Positions 1 through 8,116 of a stretch of 51,020 nucleotides of DNA are shown in pieces. This stretch comes from DATBMY01 sp036554605 (lineage in GTDB: Bacteria; Acidobacteriota; Blastocatellia; UBA7656). Where the stretch lies: positions 1 to 51,020 of the forward strand of contig DATBMY010000447.1 of assembly GCA_036554605.1 (NCBI GenBank). Reading direction: 5' to 3'. The notes beneath the pieces were generated by a model. It searched no databases, was not told the origin of the DNA, and was given only the letters and a program-made list of their open reading frames with translations. Position numbers and translations under genes: made by a program. Each line of letters opens with the position of its first letter. Within the stretch, counting starts at the first letter, position 1.

Positions 1-92
1 GCGCGTCGACGGTTTCCTTTGTCCGGGTCGAGCAGGTACATCAGGCCCGCTCCGATGCCTATGCCGCTGATCAATGCCAGATTCTTATTCAT
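1..92 (-). CDS. Partial small membrane protein, YtxH-like N-terminus
   Basis: Only the first 30 or so codons are inside the window. The start is ATG at 92-90, preceded on the minus strand by a strong Shine-Dalgarno (AGAAAGGAGC). The visible peptide has a short hydrophobic glycine-rich stretch (ISGIGIGAGLMYLLDPDKG) followed by a run of arginines, a pattern common at the start of small YtxH/BON-associated envelope proteins. The start overlaps the stop of the upstream stress-protein gene as ATGA, so the two are probably translationally coupled in one operon. Function cannot be read from this fragment; the rest lies off the left edge. Confidence 0.6.
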   Translation of the reverse strand, partial: MNKNLALISGIGIGAGLMYLLDPDKGNRRR

Positions 93-877
93 TGCTTTCG
101 CTCCTTTCTGTCATCGCGAAGCCGCCGGTCATAGCTATGGCCGCGCTCGTAACCGCAGCGGAATGCCCGGTCGTTGCACAGCTCGCCGTAACAACTGCTG
201 ATAAACTCGGCCGCTTCATCATACGTCTTGCCGCGAGCGCCAGGGCGCAGCGCCGACTCGAACCCTTTTCTATAAGTCGACTCGTCGGTCTTGAAATCGC
301 CGCCCTGGCCCGCATAATCCACCTCTTCCACGTCGCGAAGTCCAACCCACCAGTCTTCTCGCGCGGCATCGAGCGTTTCGGCGCCCTCATCGCACATTAT
401 CTTTTGCGCGGCTTCGGCCTGGTTTTCGTCTTCGGCCAGCACGATGACCACCGAACGTCCTTTTCTGAGCGCATCCTCGTACAGATAAACTTCATCGCGC
501 GGCAGCCCCTCGTCCATCTCGTCTTCGAGGGCATCTCCGGATGCCGCGCCGAGAGCGGCCCCGCCCGCGCCCAACAGCGCCGCGCCGATAACGCCGCTGG
601 CAAATACCAGGCCCACTCCCGGCACGAGTAAGCTTGCGAGCGCCGTACCCGCCATCATGCCGGAAGAGGCTCCCAGAGCCGCGCCGACGACCCCACCCAT
701 TGTTTTGCCCATGCCGGGCTGCTCGGTCTCTGTCGTCGGGACGGCCTCCAGCTTTTGCGGATTATCGCCGGGCGTCAAAAGCGACACCCTCCGTCTGTCG
801 ATCCCATTTGAATTCAATTGCTCGATTGCGCGCTCAGCCTTTTCGCGCGACCTGAAGATTCCAACTGTGCTTTCCAT
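89..877 (-). CDS. General stress protein, DUF1269/YflT-like with glycine-zipper membrane region
   Basis: A 262-residue protein. The N-terminus (residues 1-40, STVGIFRSREKAERAIEQL) matches the heat-induced stress protein YflT / general stress 17M fold. Residues 55-115 are a long Gly/Ala-rich hydrophobic segment typical of glycine-zipper proteins, and a second alpha/beta stretch follows (about 125-165, with SVVIVLAEDENQAEAAQKIM). The C-terminal 90 residues are charged and include the aromatic-rich tail of the DUF1269-type acidobacterial proteins. A GGGAG ribosome site precedes ATG 877. The stop overlaps the next gene (ATGA). Probably a membrane-associated stress protein; the exact role is unknown. 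Confidence 0.7.
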   Translation of the reverse strand: MESTVGIFRSREKAERAIEQLNSNGIDRRRVSLLTPGDNPQKLEAVPTTETEQPGMGKTMGGVVGAALGASSGMMAGTALASLLVPGVGLVFASGVIGAALLGAGGAALGAASGDALEDEMDEGLPRDEVYLYEDALRKGRSVVIVLAEDENQAEAAQKIMCDEGAETLDAAREDWWVGLRDVEEVDYAGQGGDFKTDESTYRKGFESALRPGARGKTYDEAAEFISSCYGELCNDRAFRCGYERGHSYDRRLRDDRKERKQ

Positions 878-1054
878 ATGATCACTCCCGTCTATGCAGT
901 TCTAAAGAGCCATCTGCCTGGTGTAAGACTCCGGTACGCCGATGGGGATAATTCACCCCCAAATGGTTGCTTTTAGTTCATCCACAAGGATAGAGACTAC
1001 CCGCGTTCTATTAAGTGGCAAGATGGATGCCAATCCGAGCCTGGGGCAGTCAGA

Positions 1055-1110
1055 TGGTTGCCGGCGGCAACCACGCGAAGTAGAATCTCCCGACATTGCA
1101 GACGTATAAT
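1055..1110 (+). promoter_or_regulatory. Possible promoter with perfect -10 box and upstream palindrome
   Basis: The divergent gap 878-1152 holds a perfect TATAAT at 1105-1110 facing the plus-strand gene at 1153, but the -35 position at 17-nt spacing (AGAATC) is poor. Just upstream, 1055-1071 is an inverted repeat, GGTTGCC-ggc-GGCAACC, that could be an operator or hairpin. The call rests on these two visible elements only. Confidence 0.3.
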
Positions 1111-1152
1111 TGCAGGCGAGCCGTTTGAGGGTGGAGCGGTAAGTAGAGGGCT

Positions 1153-3120
1153 ATGGTTATTCTGCGGCGCTGGATTGCTTTGTTATCGGTACTTGCCCTG
1201 GGGCAGGTAGCCGAAGCAAGCCCTGCCGCCTCCAACAATTGGAGGCCGGTCACCCCTGAAGATATGAGGCTTACGGCCGCGACAATCGGCGACCCGGATG
1301 CCGATGCGGCAATACTATTCCGCGAAGGCTTCCTAAACGATAATGGCCCGGACCCCACGAATCTCAGGGTCTATATACGTATCAAAGTCTTCAACGAGCG
1401 CGGGCGGCGCTATGCGGACGTTCAACTCCCCTATCGCGCGGAGCTTGGACGCGTCAGCGACGTGACGGCCAGGACCGTACGGCCAAACGGCACGATTGTC
1501 GAGGTGAACGACCGCGACATCTTTGACGTCGTATTATTGAAGACGGTCAACACGGTCTGGCGTGCGAAGGTCTTTTCGATGCCCGCTGTCGAGCCGGGCT
1601 CGATAATCGAGTACCGCTATCGCCAGACCTACACGCGCGGGTTCAGGTATTTTCAACTTGATTTGCAATCGGAACTCTTCACCCGAGAGCTGCGCTATAG
1701 CATACAGCCGCAGGCCGCCTCGCGGCTCGACGTGCGGTGGGCGAAATTCAACACGCCGGTCAACTCCAAACAGTTCGATGCCGTTTGGGACGGCACATTC
1801 AATATAAAGGCCGAGAACGTCCCGCCGTTTCGCCGCGAGCCGCTTATGCCGCCCGAGCTAGCGGTGAAGATGTGGGGCTGGATTTACTACACGAACGAGA
1901 TAGGCACGGACGCCGGCAAGTACTGGCGCGATTACGCGCAACGCATGCACGAGCGCGTCAGCGACGAGACGACTCCGACGCGCGACGTGCGCAGGGCCGT
2001 CGAGTTGATAACGCTTTCGACCGAAAGCCAGCGCGACACTATCAAGCGCATATACGACTACGTGCAGAAGGAGATATTCAACGTCGGCGCGAAAGATAGC
2101 GAGGGAGATTTTCTCTCCTGGGCCGCGCTCAAGAAGAGCGATTCGCCGGAAGAGGTTATACGCCGTCGCTATGGGACGCCGCGCGAGATAAACCGGCTTT
2201 TTATCGCAATGCTGCGCGCCGCCGGATTCGACGCGCGCGTCGCCGAGCTCACAACGCGGGACGAGAATTTCTTCAAACGCTCGTTTCCCGATTCTTTCCA
2301 GCTCAACGGCGAGATCACGGCTCTCGTCTCTCGCGACGGCTCCGCGCAGTTTTTCGACCCGGGCACTCCGCATTGCCCTCTCGGGATGCTTTCGTGGGAG
2401 AAAGAGGCAGTGACCGCGCTTGTTTACGGCAAGCGCGATTGGAGCTTTACCGACACCCCGCTAACCGACGCGACGCGCAACTGTCAAGAGAGATCAACGT
2501 CGGTCACCTTACTGCCCGACGGAAAAGTCGATGCCAGGGTAGAGATGAAGGCATCGGGACAGTTCGCAATAGGGCTGCGCAATCGCTCGATAGACCCGAA
2601 CTCCGACGTGCATCATAAAGATATCGTAGCGAGCGTGCGAAATGTCTTGCCTGAAGCAGTTATCAACGAGTCGAGTGTAGCGCTGTCGAATTTGACCGAT
2701 TTGGGTGAGCCATTTAAAGCTTTATATAATTTCAGCGTCCCGCAGTTTGCCACTCGCACCGAGAAGCGGTTGCTATTAAAGCCGGCCCTGCTCAATCACC
2801 CCGACGAGAACCTGCTAAAGGAGCCGAGGCGCGCCAACAGCGTCTATTTTCAATACCCGTGGTCCGAAGTCGAGCGGGTAGAAATCGAAATCCCCAAAGG
2901 GTACGAAGTCGAGCAGCTGCCGGAGGCCGTGCGTTTAGACAACGGCGCGGCAAGCTATGAGGCCCGCTTTAAGCGAGAAGCTGACCGGGTCGTTTACGAG
3001 CGGCGCATGGCGGTCAATGGGATCTTTTTCCCGGCCGAACAGTACGCGGCCCTCAAGGGCTTTTTCGACCTTGTGCACCAGGCCGACCGCGCGGCAATCT
3101 CCTTCAAGCAACAGCAATAG
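1153..3120 (+). CDS. Secreted DUF3857/transglutaminase-like/DUF3858 protein, catalytic residues missing
   Basis: A 655-residue exported protein with an N-terminal signal (about residues 1-23, ending AEA). Residues 60-240 carry the DUF3857 beta-rich domain (RVYIRIKVFNERG, VRPNGTIVEV, PAVEPGSIIEYRY). A transglutaminase-like core follows at about 290-420, and a C-terminal DUF3858-type domain (PKGYEVEQLPE) ends it. In active members the core reads GDCKDKA with a later FNHVI; here the equivalent positions are YGTPREINRLF (about residue 340) and QLNGEITAL (about 382). The nucleophilic Cys and the His both appear lost, so this copy is probably a binding or structural protein. It stands alone, with a 3'-convergent broken gene 4 nt away. 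Start at ATG 1153 is set by the signal peptide. Confidence 0.8.
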   Translation: MVILRRWIALLSVLALGQVAEASPAASNNWRPVTPEDMRLTAATIGDPDADAAILFREGFLNDNGPDPTNLRVYIRIKVFNERGRRYADVQLPYRAELGRVSDVTARTVRPNGTIVEVNDRDIFDVVLLKTVNTVWRAKVFSMPAVEPGSIIEYRYRQTYTRGFRYFQLDLQSELFTRELRYSIQPQAASRLDVRWAKFNTPVNSKQFDAVWDGTFNIKAENVPPFRREPLMPPELAVKMWGWIYYTNEIGTDAGKYWRDYAQRMHERVSDETTPTRDVRRAVELITLSTESQRDTIKRIYDYVQKEIFNVGAKDSEGDFLSWAALKKSDSPEEVIRRRYGTPREINRLFIAMLRAAGFDARVAELTTRDENFFKRSFPDSFQLNGEITALVSRDGSAQFFDPGTPHCPLGMLSWEKEAVTALVYGKRDWSFTDTPLTDATRNCQERSTSVTLLPDGKVDARVEMKASGQFAIGLRNRSIDPNSDVHHKDIVASVRNVLPEAVINESSVALSNLTDLGEPFKALYNFSVPQFATRTEKRLLLKPALLNHPDENLLKEPRRANSVYFQYPWSEVERVEIEIPKGYEVEQLPEAVRLDNGAASYEARFKREADRVVYERRMAVNGIFFPAEQYAALKGFFDLVHQADRAAISFKQQQ

Positions 3121-3124
3121 CAGG

Positions 3125-3378
3125 TTAGGCGAGCATCAGCACTGTTTCGTTGATCCGCTGTCGTGCGTAGTTTTCGATGTCTGCGGCAATATAACGGCGC
3201 TTTTTACCTGGACGAGACTTACCCAGCGCCGCTCGGCGAAGGCGCAACCGACTTGAAAGCAGACCGGGGCAAGTTCCGCGTAGGGCTGGCCATAATCTAT
3301 CTCGCAATCGTTTACGCAAACCGCCAGCGGCGACCCATCCGGTTCAACTTTCAATTTCTTGATAACCATACATTTCAT
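3125..3378 (-). pseudogene. Small gene interrupted by a one-base frameshift
   Basis: On the minus strand an 80-codon frame starts at 3378 (a second ATG at 3369, MVIKKLKVEPDG) and reads protein-like with four cysteines up to ERRWVSLVQVK. It then loses its character. The -1 frame continues convincingly as KRRYIAADIENYARQRINE...LMLA and stops at 3125. The junction is a run of five A (plus-strand T at 3201-3205): a sixth A, or a -1 slip, would fuse the halves into an 84-residue protein. I do not recognise the family. An inverted repeat TTACGTC-ataa-GACGTAA (3382-3399) sits just upstream and could be an operator. It may be a sequencing error, a recent pseudogene or real frameshifting. The rest of the gap (3400-3567) shows nothing clear. 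Confidence 0.4.
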
Positions 3379-3567
3379 CCCTTACGTCATAAGACGTAAA
3401 AAGAGCCTTCTTTTATTCAAATCGAACCGGGCTAGTGATTCTTAGACCGCGCCGGGGCCAGAAAGGTTGCCACCCGCTTTCAATATATGCGGCTTGAGCA
3501 ATCAAGCAGTAGTTCTCTAAAATACCCAATCGGCTTAATATCGATTTCATAGAAGGTTTGCGATCAA

Positions 3568-4668
3568 ATGCTCAGACGAGTCATACATAACTGGGAGCTT
3601 AAGCTTTCGCAAAAGGATAAGAACCGTATTGTCAGGCCGTTTGATTGGGGGATTGAACACCTCAGCCACGCATTCGCTAAATCAAGTGAGCCGGCCGCTA
3701 GCGCTGCTCATTACGGCGCCACACCGGGCGACGCCCGCGCGATAATCGCGGAATTCAATAATCGTGTTATAGCCGACTCTCACGAGTTCTTCGCCGCGCC
3801 GGCCGTGCGGGACTATTTGCTCGAAGGCGAGCTGCTAAAGTTCACAAGCGCCGTCCGCACCCCTTATGAAGAGAATAACACCGCTTATGGCCGTTACTTT
3901 CCGGTCCCGTCGCGCGAAGGCGGAACGGTAGGGGCGTCTTCTGACGAGGTTGAGCGCGCGCGCGGGCGGGCCGTCGTCGTGCTGCCTCACTGGAACGCGA
4001 AGTCGCAAGAGCACGTAGGGCTCTGCCGCATACTGAGCCGCGCAGGAATCGCGGCGCTCAGGATGACGCTCCCCTATCACGAACAGCGAACGCCTCCGGG
4101 ATTCGAGCGGGCCGATTGCATGGTGAGCGCAAATGTCGGGATGACGCTTCAATCCATGCGCCAGGCCGTGCTCGATACCCGCTCGGCCATAGATTGGCTC
4201 CAGTCGCGCGGCTATGATCGCATAGGGATAATCGGTACAAGCATCGGCTCCTGCATAGGGTTCCTGACCTTCATACACGAGAAGCGGCTGCGAACGGGCG
4301 TCTACAATCACGTCTCAAGCTATTTCGGCGATGTGGTGTGGCGAGGGATAACGACCGCGCACGTTAGAAAAGGGCTGGAGCAGGAATTGACGCGCGAAGA
4401 AGTTCGCCAGGTCTGGCTCTCAATCAGCCCGAACGCTTATATACACCGGCTTAGAAACGACCGGCGGCGCGCGCTTCTGATATCGGGCCGCTACGATCTT
4501 TCATTCACGCCCGATCTATCGCAGTTACTGTTCGAGGAGTGCGACAGGCAGGGGGTCGGACTCGACCGGAAACTTATACCTTGCGGTCATTACACGCTCG
4601 GTCGCGCGCCTTTCAGGTACTATGTAGGATACCTGATTGTGAGTTACCTGCTAAGGCGGCTCAAGTAA
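3568..4668 (+). CDS. Alpha/beta hydrolase (ABHD18-like)
   Basis: A 366-residue soluble protein without a signal peptide. The nucleophile elbow is GTSIGS with Ser225, preceded by the expected beta-strand (YDRIGII). A strand ending in VVVLPHWN (about 136-143) supplies the oxyanion region. The acid is probably Asp310 in SGRYDL (or Asp316), and the base His341 in PCGHYTLGR. The N-terminal 110 residues are a family extension (WELKLSQKDKNR, then RPFDWGIEHL) rather than a second domain. Substrate unknown; the family includes esterases and peptidases. It runs in the same direction as the MBL-fold gene 40 nt downstream, so they may be co-transcribed. Only a weak ribosome site (GAAGG) precedes the ATG, so the start is less certain than the family. 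Confidence 0.75.
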   Translation: MLRRVIHNWELKLSQKDKNRIVRPFDWGIEHLSHAFAKSSEPAASAAHYGATPGDARAIIAEFNNRVIADSHEFFAAPAVRDYLLEGELLKFTSAVRTPYEENNTAYGRYFPVPSREGGTVGASSDEVERARGRAVVVLPHWNAKSQEHVGLCRILSRAGIAALRMTLPYHEQRTPPGFERADCMVSANVGMTLQSMRQAVLDTRSAIDWLQSRGYDRIGIIGTSIGSCIGFLTFIHEKRLRTGVYNHVSSYFGDVVWRGITTAHVRKGLEQELTREEVRQVWLSISPNAYIHRLRNDRRRALLISGRYDLSFTPDLSQLLFEECDRQGVGLDRKLIPCGHYTLGRAPFRYYVGYLIVSYLLRRLK

Positions 4669-4708
4669 AGAATCACGACCATATTCTTGATCCTCGGAGG
4701 TATATAGC

Positions 4709-5809
4709 ATGGAGATTAACTCTCGCACGGGCCGTGTGCGCGCGCTTTTTGCCGCCGCGGCCATCGTGGCATTGTGCGCAACTGGTCTGGGCCGGCAAGC
4801 GGCAGACACAATAGCTTCCGAACTTTTCGACCTTAAGCAGGTTGCCCCCGGCGTGTGGGCGCTCATCGTCAAGCGCAACACAGCCGGCGCCGTATCGAAC
4901 GCCGCGTTCATTGAGATAGGCGACAAGGTGATGGTAATCGATTCGCACCTGACGCCACGGGCCGCGCGCGAGGCCGCGCGGATAATTGCCGCGGTTACAA
5001 ACAAGAAGCCTGTGCGCCTGCTCGTCAACACGCACTGGCACCCGGACCACGTCCAGGGCAACTCAACTTACTCGGCGAGCTTTCCCGGCGTGATCGACAT
5101 AGTCTCTCACGTCAATACGCGCCGCGATATTGCTTTGCTCGGCACGCCCTTGCTCAAGGACCAGAGGGTGCAGCTGCCCAAGCAGATCGCCGCCTGGAAA
5201 TCGCAACTTTCCACCGGACTGGTCGAGGCGCGGCCGATGACCGAGACGGAAAAGCGGCAGCTTGAGGCGAGGATAAAAGCGAGCGAGTTTTTGCTGGGGG
5301 AGATTCAAAACCTCGAAGTGACGCTGCCGACGCTGACCTTTGATCGCTCCATGGCGCTGCACGCGGGCGAGCGCGAGGTTCTGATACTCTATTTCGGCCG
5401 CGGCCACACCGAGGGCGACGTCGTCGTCTTTTTGCCGAAAGAGAAGGTTATCGTCACCGGCGACTTGCTTACGAACGGCATACCGTTCATGCGCGATGCC
5501 TACCCGCTCGAATGGAGCCAGACGCTGGCCGGGATCGAAAAGCTCGATTTTACGCAGGTCATTCCGGGACACGGGGATGTGCAGCAGGGGAAGGACCGCT
5601 TCATCATGCTTCGCGCCTTTCTAGATGATCTGATCCCGGCCGTGCGGCGGGCGATACAGGAAGGCAAGACGGTCGAGCAGGCAAAAGTATCGATCAAGGC
5701 GGAGCTTGCGCCCAAACATGAAAAGAACTTCCCCCCCGGCTCGTGGAATGGCGGCGCGGAGGCTTCGATTGAGCGCGCTTATGCCCATGTCAAGAACGCG
5801 CGGATGTAG
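4709..5809 (+). CDS. Exported MBL-fold metallo-hydrolase
   Basis: A 366-residue protein with an N-terminal hydrophobic signal (about residues 10-28, VRALFAAAAIVALCATGLG), so probably periplasmic. The metallo-beta-lactamase core has the full zinc set: NTHWHPDH (His109, His111, Asp113, His114), His233 in RGHTEGD, Asp252 in VTGDLL and His288 in IPGHGD. The spacing and the GHTEGD/TGDLL motifs resemble subclass B3-like and quinoprotein-relay-type hydrolases rather than true B1 beta-lactamases, and no beta-lactam-specific feature is evident. A good ribosome site (CGGAGG, 4695-4700) precedes ATG 4709. Likely a hydrolase of small esters or lactones; the substrate cannot be named. Confidence 0.82.
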   Translation: MEINSRTGRVRALFAAAAIVALCATGLGRQAADTIASELFDLKQVAPGVWALIVKRNTAGAVSNAAFIEIGDKVMVIDSHLTPRAAREAARIIAAVTNKKPVRLLVNTHWHPDHVQGNSTYSASFPGVIDIVSHVNTRRDIALLGTPLLKDQRVQLPKQIAAWKSQLSTGLVEARPMTETEKRQLEARIKASEFLLGEIQNLEVTLPTLTFDRSMALHAGEREVLILYFGRGHTEGDVVVFLPKEKVIVTGDLLTNGIPFMRDAYPLEWSQTLAGIEKLDFTQVIPGHGDVQQGKDRFIMLRAFLDDLIPAVRRAIQEGKTVEQAKVSIKAELAPKHEKNFPPGSWNGGAEASIERAYAHVKNARM

Positions 5810-5890
5810 TTAGTCTTGTAGCCGCATTTTTGCGCATGCTAATATGGATGCGTCCAATTTAATAGGGATTATCGGAGGTCTTTGAGATAT

Positions 5891-6154
5891 ATGCCTATTT
5901 ATGAGTATATATGCCAAAAATGCGGCTCTCATAGGGAGGCATTGCAAAAAGTGACGGATGCGCCGCTCAAGCGCTGCCAGAAGTGCCGCGGGAAGCTCGA
6001 AAAACTCGTTTCTCGCACGAGCTTTCAGTTGAAAGGCGGCGGCTGGTATGCGACGGATTATTCGAGCAAGCCGGCGACAAAACCGGAAAAGAGCGAGAGC
6101 AAAAAGGGCGAGGGCAAGAATACCGAAACCGTCTCCTCGACCGACAGCAAATAG
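5891..6154 (+). CDS. FmdB-family zinc ribbon protein
   Basis: An 87-residue protein that opens with MPIYEYICQKCG, the hallmark start of the FmdB/CxxC_CXXC_SSSS regulatory family. Two Cys pairs (CQKCG and CQKCRG) form one zinc ribbon within the first 40 residues, followed by the usual SFQLKGGGWY motif. The C-terminus is a Lys/Glu/Ser-rich disordered tail. A TTG codon at 5882 would add three residues, but the family always begins at MPIYEY and GGAGG (about 5874) fits ATG 5891, so I use the later start. The role of this family is not established; it is often called a putative regulatory protein. The terminator at 6213-6246 follows. Confidence 0.88.
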   Translation: MPIYEYICQKCGSHREALQKVTDAPLKRCQKCRGKLEKLVSRTSFQLKGGGWYATDYSSKPATKPEKSESKKGEGKNTETVSSTDSK

Positions 6155-6212
6155 GGCAGGCAATTTTCACTATCCGTTTTTGCCACTCTTCGCCATTTAT
6201 CCACTCTCCTTA

Positions 6213-6246
6213 CCGGGCCGGCCACAGGAGCCGGCCCCTTAGTTTT
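6213..6246 (+). terminator. Rho-independent terminator after the FmdB gene
   Basis: Perfect 8-bp stem GGGCCGGC (6215-6222) / GCCGGCCC (6230-6237) with a 7-nt loop, followed by CTTAGTTTT. It lies 60 nt after the zinc-ribbon gene and is oriented for it. Confidence 0.7.
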
Positions 6247-6426
6247 CCCAGAGGTCCAGGACCGAGACGCGTGCTGGCCGAGCACGCAAGTTCAATACCC
6301 CCGTCCGTTCTCAAATAAGGTGAACGGGCCGAAAAACAACTCCCGACGAGCGCCCGGCATCTTAATTAACGAATGCGGCAAACCATAGCGGAAGCCGCAT
6401 CGTATAAGAGAAAGAGAAAGGAGTTT

Positions 6427-6690
6427 ATGATGGCTAGCTTCCGGGACCCCGCAAGAACATTCGCCCCTATGGAGGTCATCGAGCGGCTCCTTGAGATAGC
6501 AGATCATTACGGGCACGCACCGGTGCTATATCTTTCATCGAGCGGCGATCTAACCACGTATCTCGATTCACTCGGATTCGATGTTTATAGTTTAACCACG
6601 AATACAGAGGCGGCTTTCGACGCTTCCGGGCCCACAGTCCTTGTCTTACCCAACGGCAGCCGGTCGCACGAAAGCGCCACTGCTCATTAA
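6427..6690 (+). CDS. Small protein of unknown function
   Basis: An 87-residue protein. An upstream in-frame ATG exists at 6373, but the clear ribosome site AAAGGAG (6417-6423) points to ATG 6427, with a second ATG directly after it. The sequence has a predicted helix (PMEVIERLLEIADHYGH) followed by alternating strands (APVLYLSSSGDLTTYLDSLGFDVYSL, PTVLVLPNGS), suggesting a small alpha/beta fold, perhaps receiver-like or nucleotide-binding. No catalytic motif and no signal peptide are visible, and I do not recognise the family. It stands alone between two strong terminators and is therefore probably transcribed as a single gene. Confidence 0.6.
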   Translation: MMASFRDPARTFAPMEVIERLLEIADHYGHAPVLYLSSSGDLTTYLDSLGFDVYSLTTNTEAAFDASGPTVLVLPNGSRSHESATAH

Positions 6691-6707
6691 GTCCCATTCT
6701 GTATAGT

Positions 6708-6764
6708 AAAAGCGAGAGGCGAGAAACGAGGAGCTTCCTCGTTTCTCGCCTCTCGCTTTTTTGA
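6708..6764. terminator. Bidirectional terminator with a perfect 25-bp stem
   Basis: 6708-6732 and 6736-6760 are perfect inverted copies separated by a 3-nt loop. The outer ends are AAAA and TTTT, with further T after the right arm, so the hairpin works in both directions. It sits between the small gene ending at 6690 and the convergent TPR gene ending at 6774. Confidence 0.9.
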
Positions 6765-6773
6765 CACTCTCTC

Positions 6774-8021
6774 CTAACCCCGCTTGTGGCCTTTCCTCGT
6801 ATCGGTCGATGCGGGCTGTGATTCGAGCAGGTCGCTCCTGAGCAATTCCGCCAATCGCACATCACCGCTGGTCACCACCTTGCGATTTGAGACCGTAGCT
6901 CGCCCGAAGACCGGCAGCGGAGCGAGCCGGCCCGCGCTTCGCGCCCTGAGAGCTGTGCGGTAACGCGACTCGCGCGGGTTTATCTCGTAGGCCGCGCGAA
7001 AATGCTCCTGCGCGAGCATAAGGTTCTCTTCGCGCAGGTATATCAGCCCGAGGTGATAAAGCGCCGCGTCGAACTTGGGATCCAGCTCCACGCAGCGGCG
7101 CAGGTGGCGGATCGCTACTTCCGTCCTGCCATTCTCAAGGTAAGCCCGCCCGACAAGATAGTACATCTCGGGCGTGGGCTTTAGCCGCAGCGCGCGCTTC
7201 AGATGCGCGAGCGCCTCGTCGAGCTTGCCCTCGCTCACCAGTATGCGGCCGAGCCCGTAATGGGCCGTGAATGAGTTTTTCTTGAGCTTAAGCGCCCGTC
7301 CCAGGTGCAGCTTCGCCGGTTCGAGCTCGCCGTCGTCGCCGCATATGACTCCGAGCATCAGCAGAGCCATGTAATTGTCCTGCTCTCTTTCGACCGCGCG
7401 CTCCAGGTATGCGCGCGCAAGGACGGGTTTGTTGACGCTGAAAAAATGCTCGCCGATGAAGAATGCCAGCGCCGCGTTCAAGGGATCAAGCACGAGCGCT
7501 TTTTCGAAGTATCGTATGCCGCGCTTGGCGTTGCCTTCGACAAACAGATCGGCGCCGGTGTTGAGCAGTCTGGCAAACAGGTCGGGGTTGTCGCCGGCAA
7601 AAACTTCCAGCATGCGCTCGAGCCGCTTTTCTAGCCTCTCCTGTTCACTGATCTCTTCGTAGTGCTCGGCTATGCGGTCTCGCCAGAGGATTTCGAGCTC
7701 GCCGCCTTCGACCGCTCCGCGTTCGAGGAGATGCTCCACCAGCGCGTCAAGCATCGCGTGGTCGTAGAGGCCGCTCGTCGCCTGGCGGTGGACCAGTTCG
7801 AGCACGATCTGGAGCCGTTCATGCGCTCGCGAGAGTTGAGTCTCAAGTATGCTTATGCGCTCCAGCAGATGCTCTTCGATGGTCGGCTTGAGCAGGCTCT
7901 CAATGCCACCATAGGCCGCGGCCGTGGGCGTGCCGGTGATGACCATCAGCTTCATGCCACAGGCCGAGCATGTATCGCGGTCGTATGAGTTAGGAAGAGT
8001 GCATCGCTGGCAGAGTATCAT
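6774..8021 (-). CDS. Zinc-ribbon, coiled-coil and tetratricopeptide repeat protein
   Basis: A 415-residue cytoplasmic protein. Residues 4-21 form a C4 zinc ribbon (CQRC, then CSACG). Residues 45-140 are strongly helical and probably coiled coil (ERISILETQLSRAHERLQ). From about residue 150 to 365 there are roughly six TPR units (for example GIRYFEKALVLDPLNA, AHLKRALRLKPTPEMYYLVG and AIRHLRRCVELDPKFDA). The C-terminal 50 residues are basic and probably disordered. There is no enzyme domain; an adaptor or scaffold role is likely. Only a weak ribosome site (GGATAGAG) precedes ATG 8021, but the zinc ribbon begins at residue 4, so the start is sound. It lies downstream of the dehydrogenase gene on the same strand. 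Confidence 0.8.
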   Translation of the reverse strand: MILCQRCTLPNSYDRDTCSACGMKLMVITGTPTAAAYGGIESLLKPTIEEHLLERISILETQLSRAHERLQIVLELVHRQATSGLYDHAMLDALVEHLLERGAVEGGELEILWRDRIAEHYEEISEQERLEKRLERMLEVFAGDNPDLFARLLNTGADLFVEGNAKRGIRYFEKALVLDPLNAALAFFIGEHFFSVNKPVLARAYLERAVEREQDNYMALLMLGVICGDDGELEPAKLHLGRALKLKKNSFTAHYGLGRILVSEGKLDEALAHLKRALRLKPTPEMYYLVGRAYLENGRTEVAIRHLRRCVELDPKFDAALYHLGLIYLREENLMLAQEHFRAAYEINPRESRYRTALRARSAGRLAPLPVFGRATVSNRKVVTSGDVRLAELLRSDLLESQPASTDTRKGHKRG

Positions 8022-8116
8022 CTCTATCCGGCCCCCGGCTAGCGGCTTCAGTCAACCTTGTCGCCTTGAAAGTGGCTTCGGGGGCTGCTTTCAAGGGTTC
8101 ATCCATCGCGCGAAAT

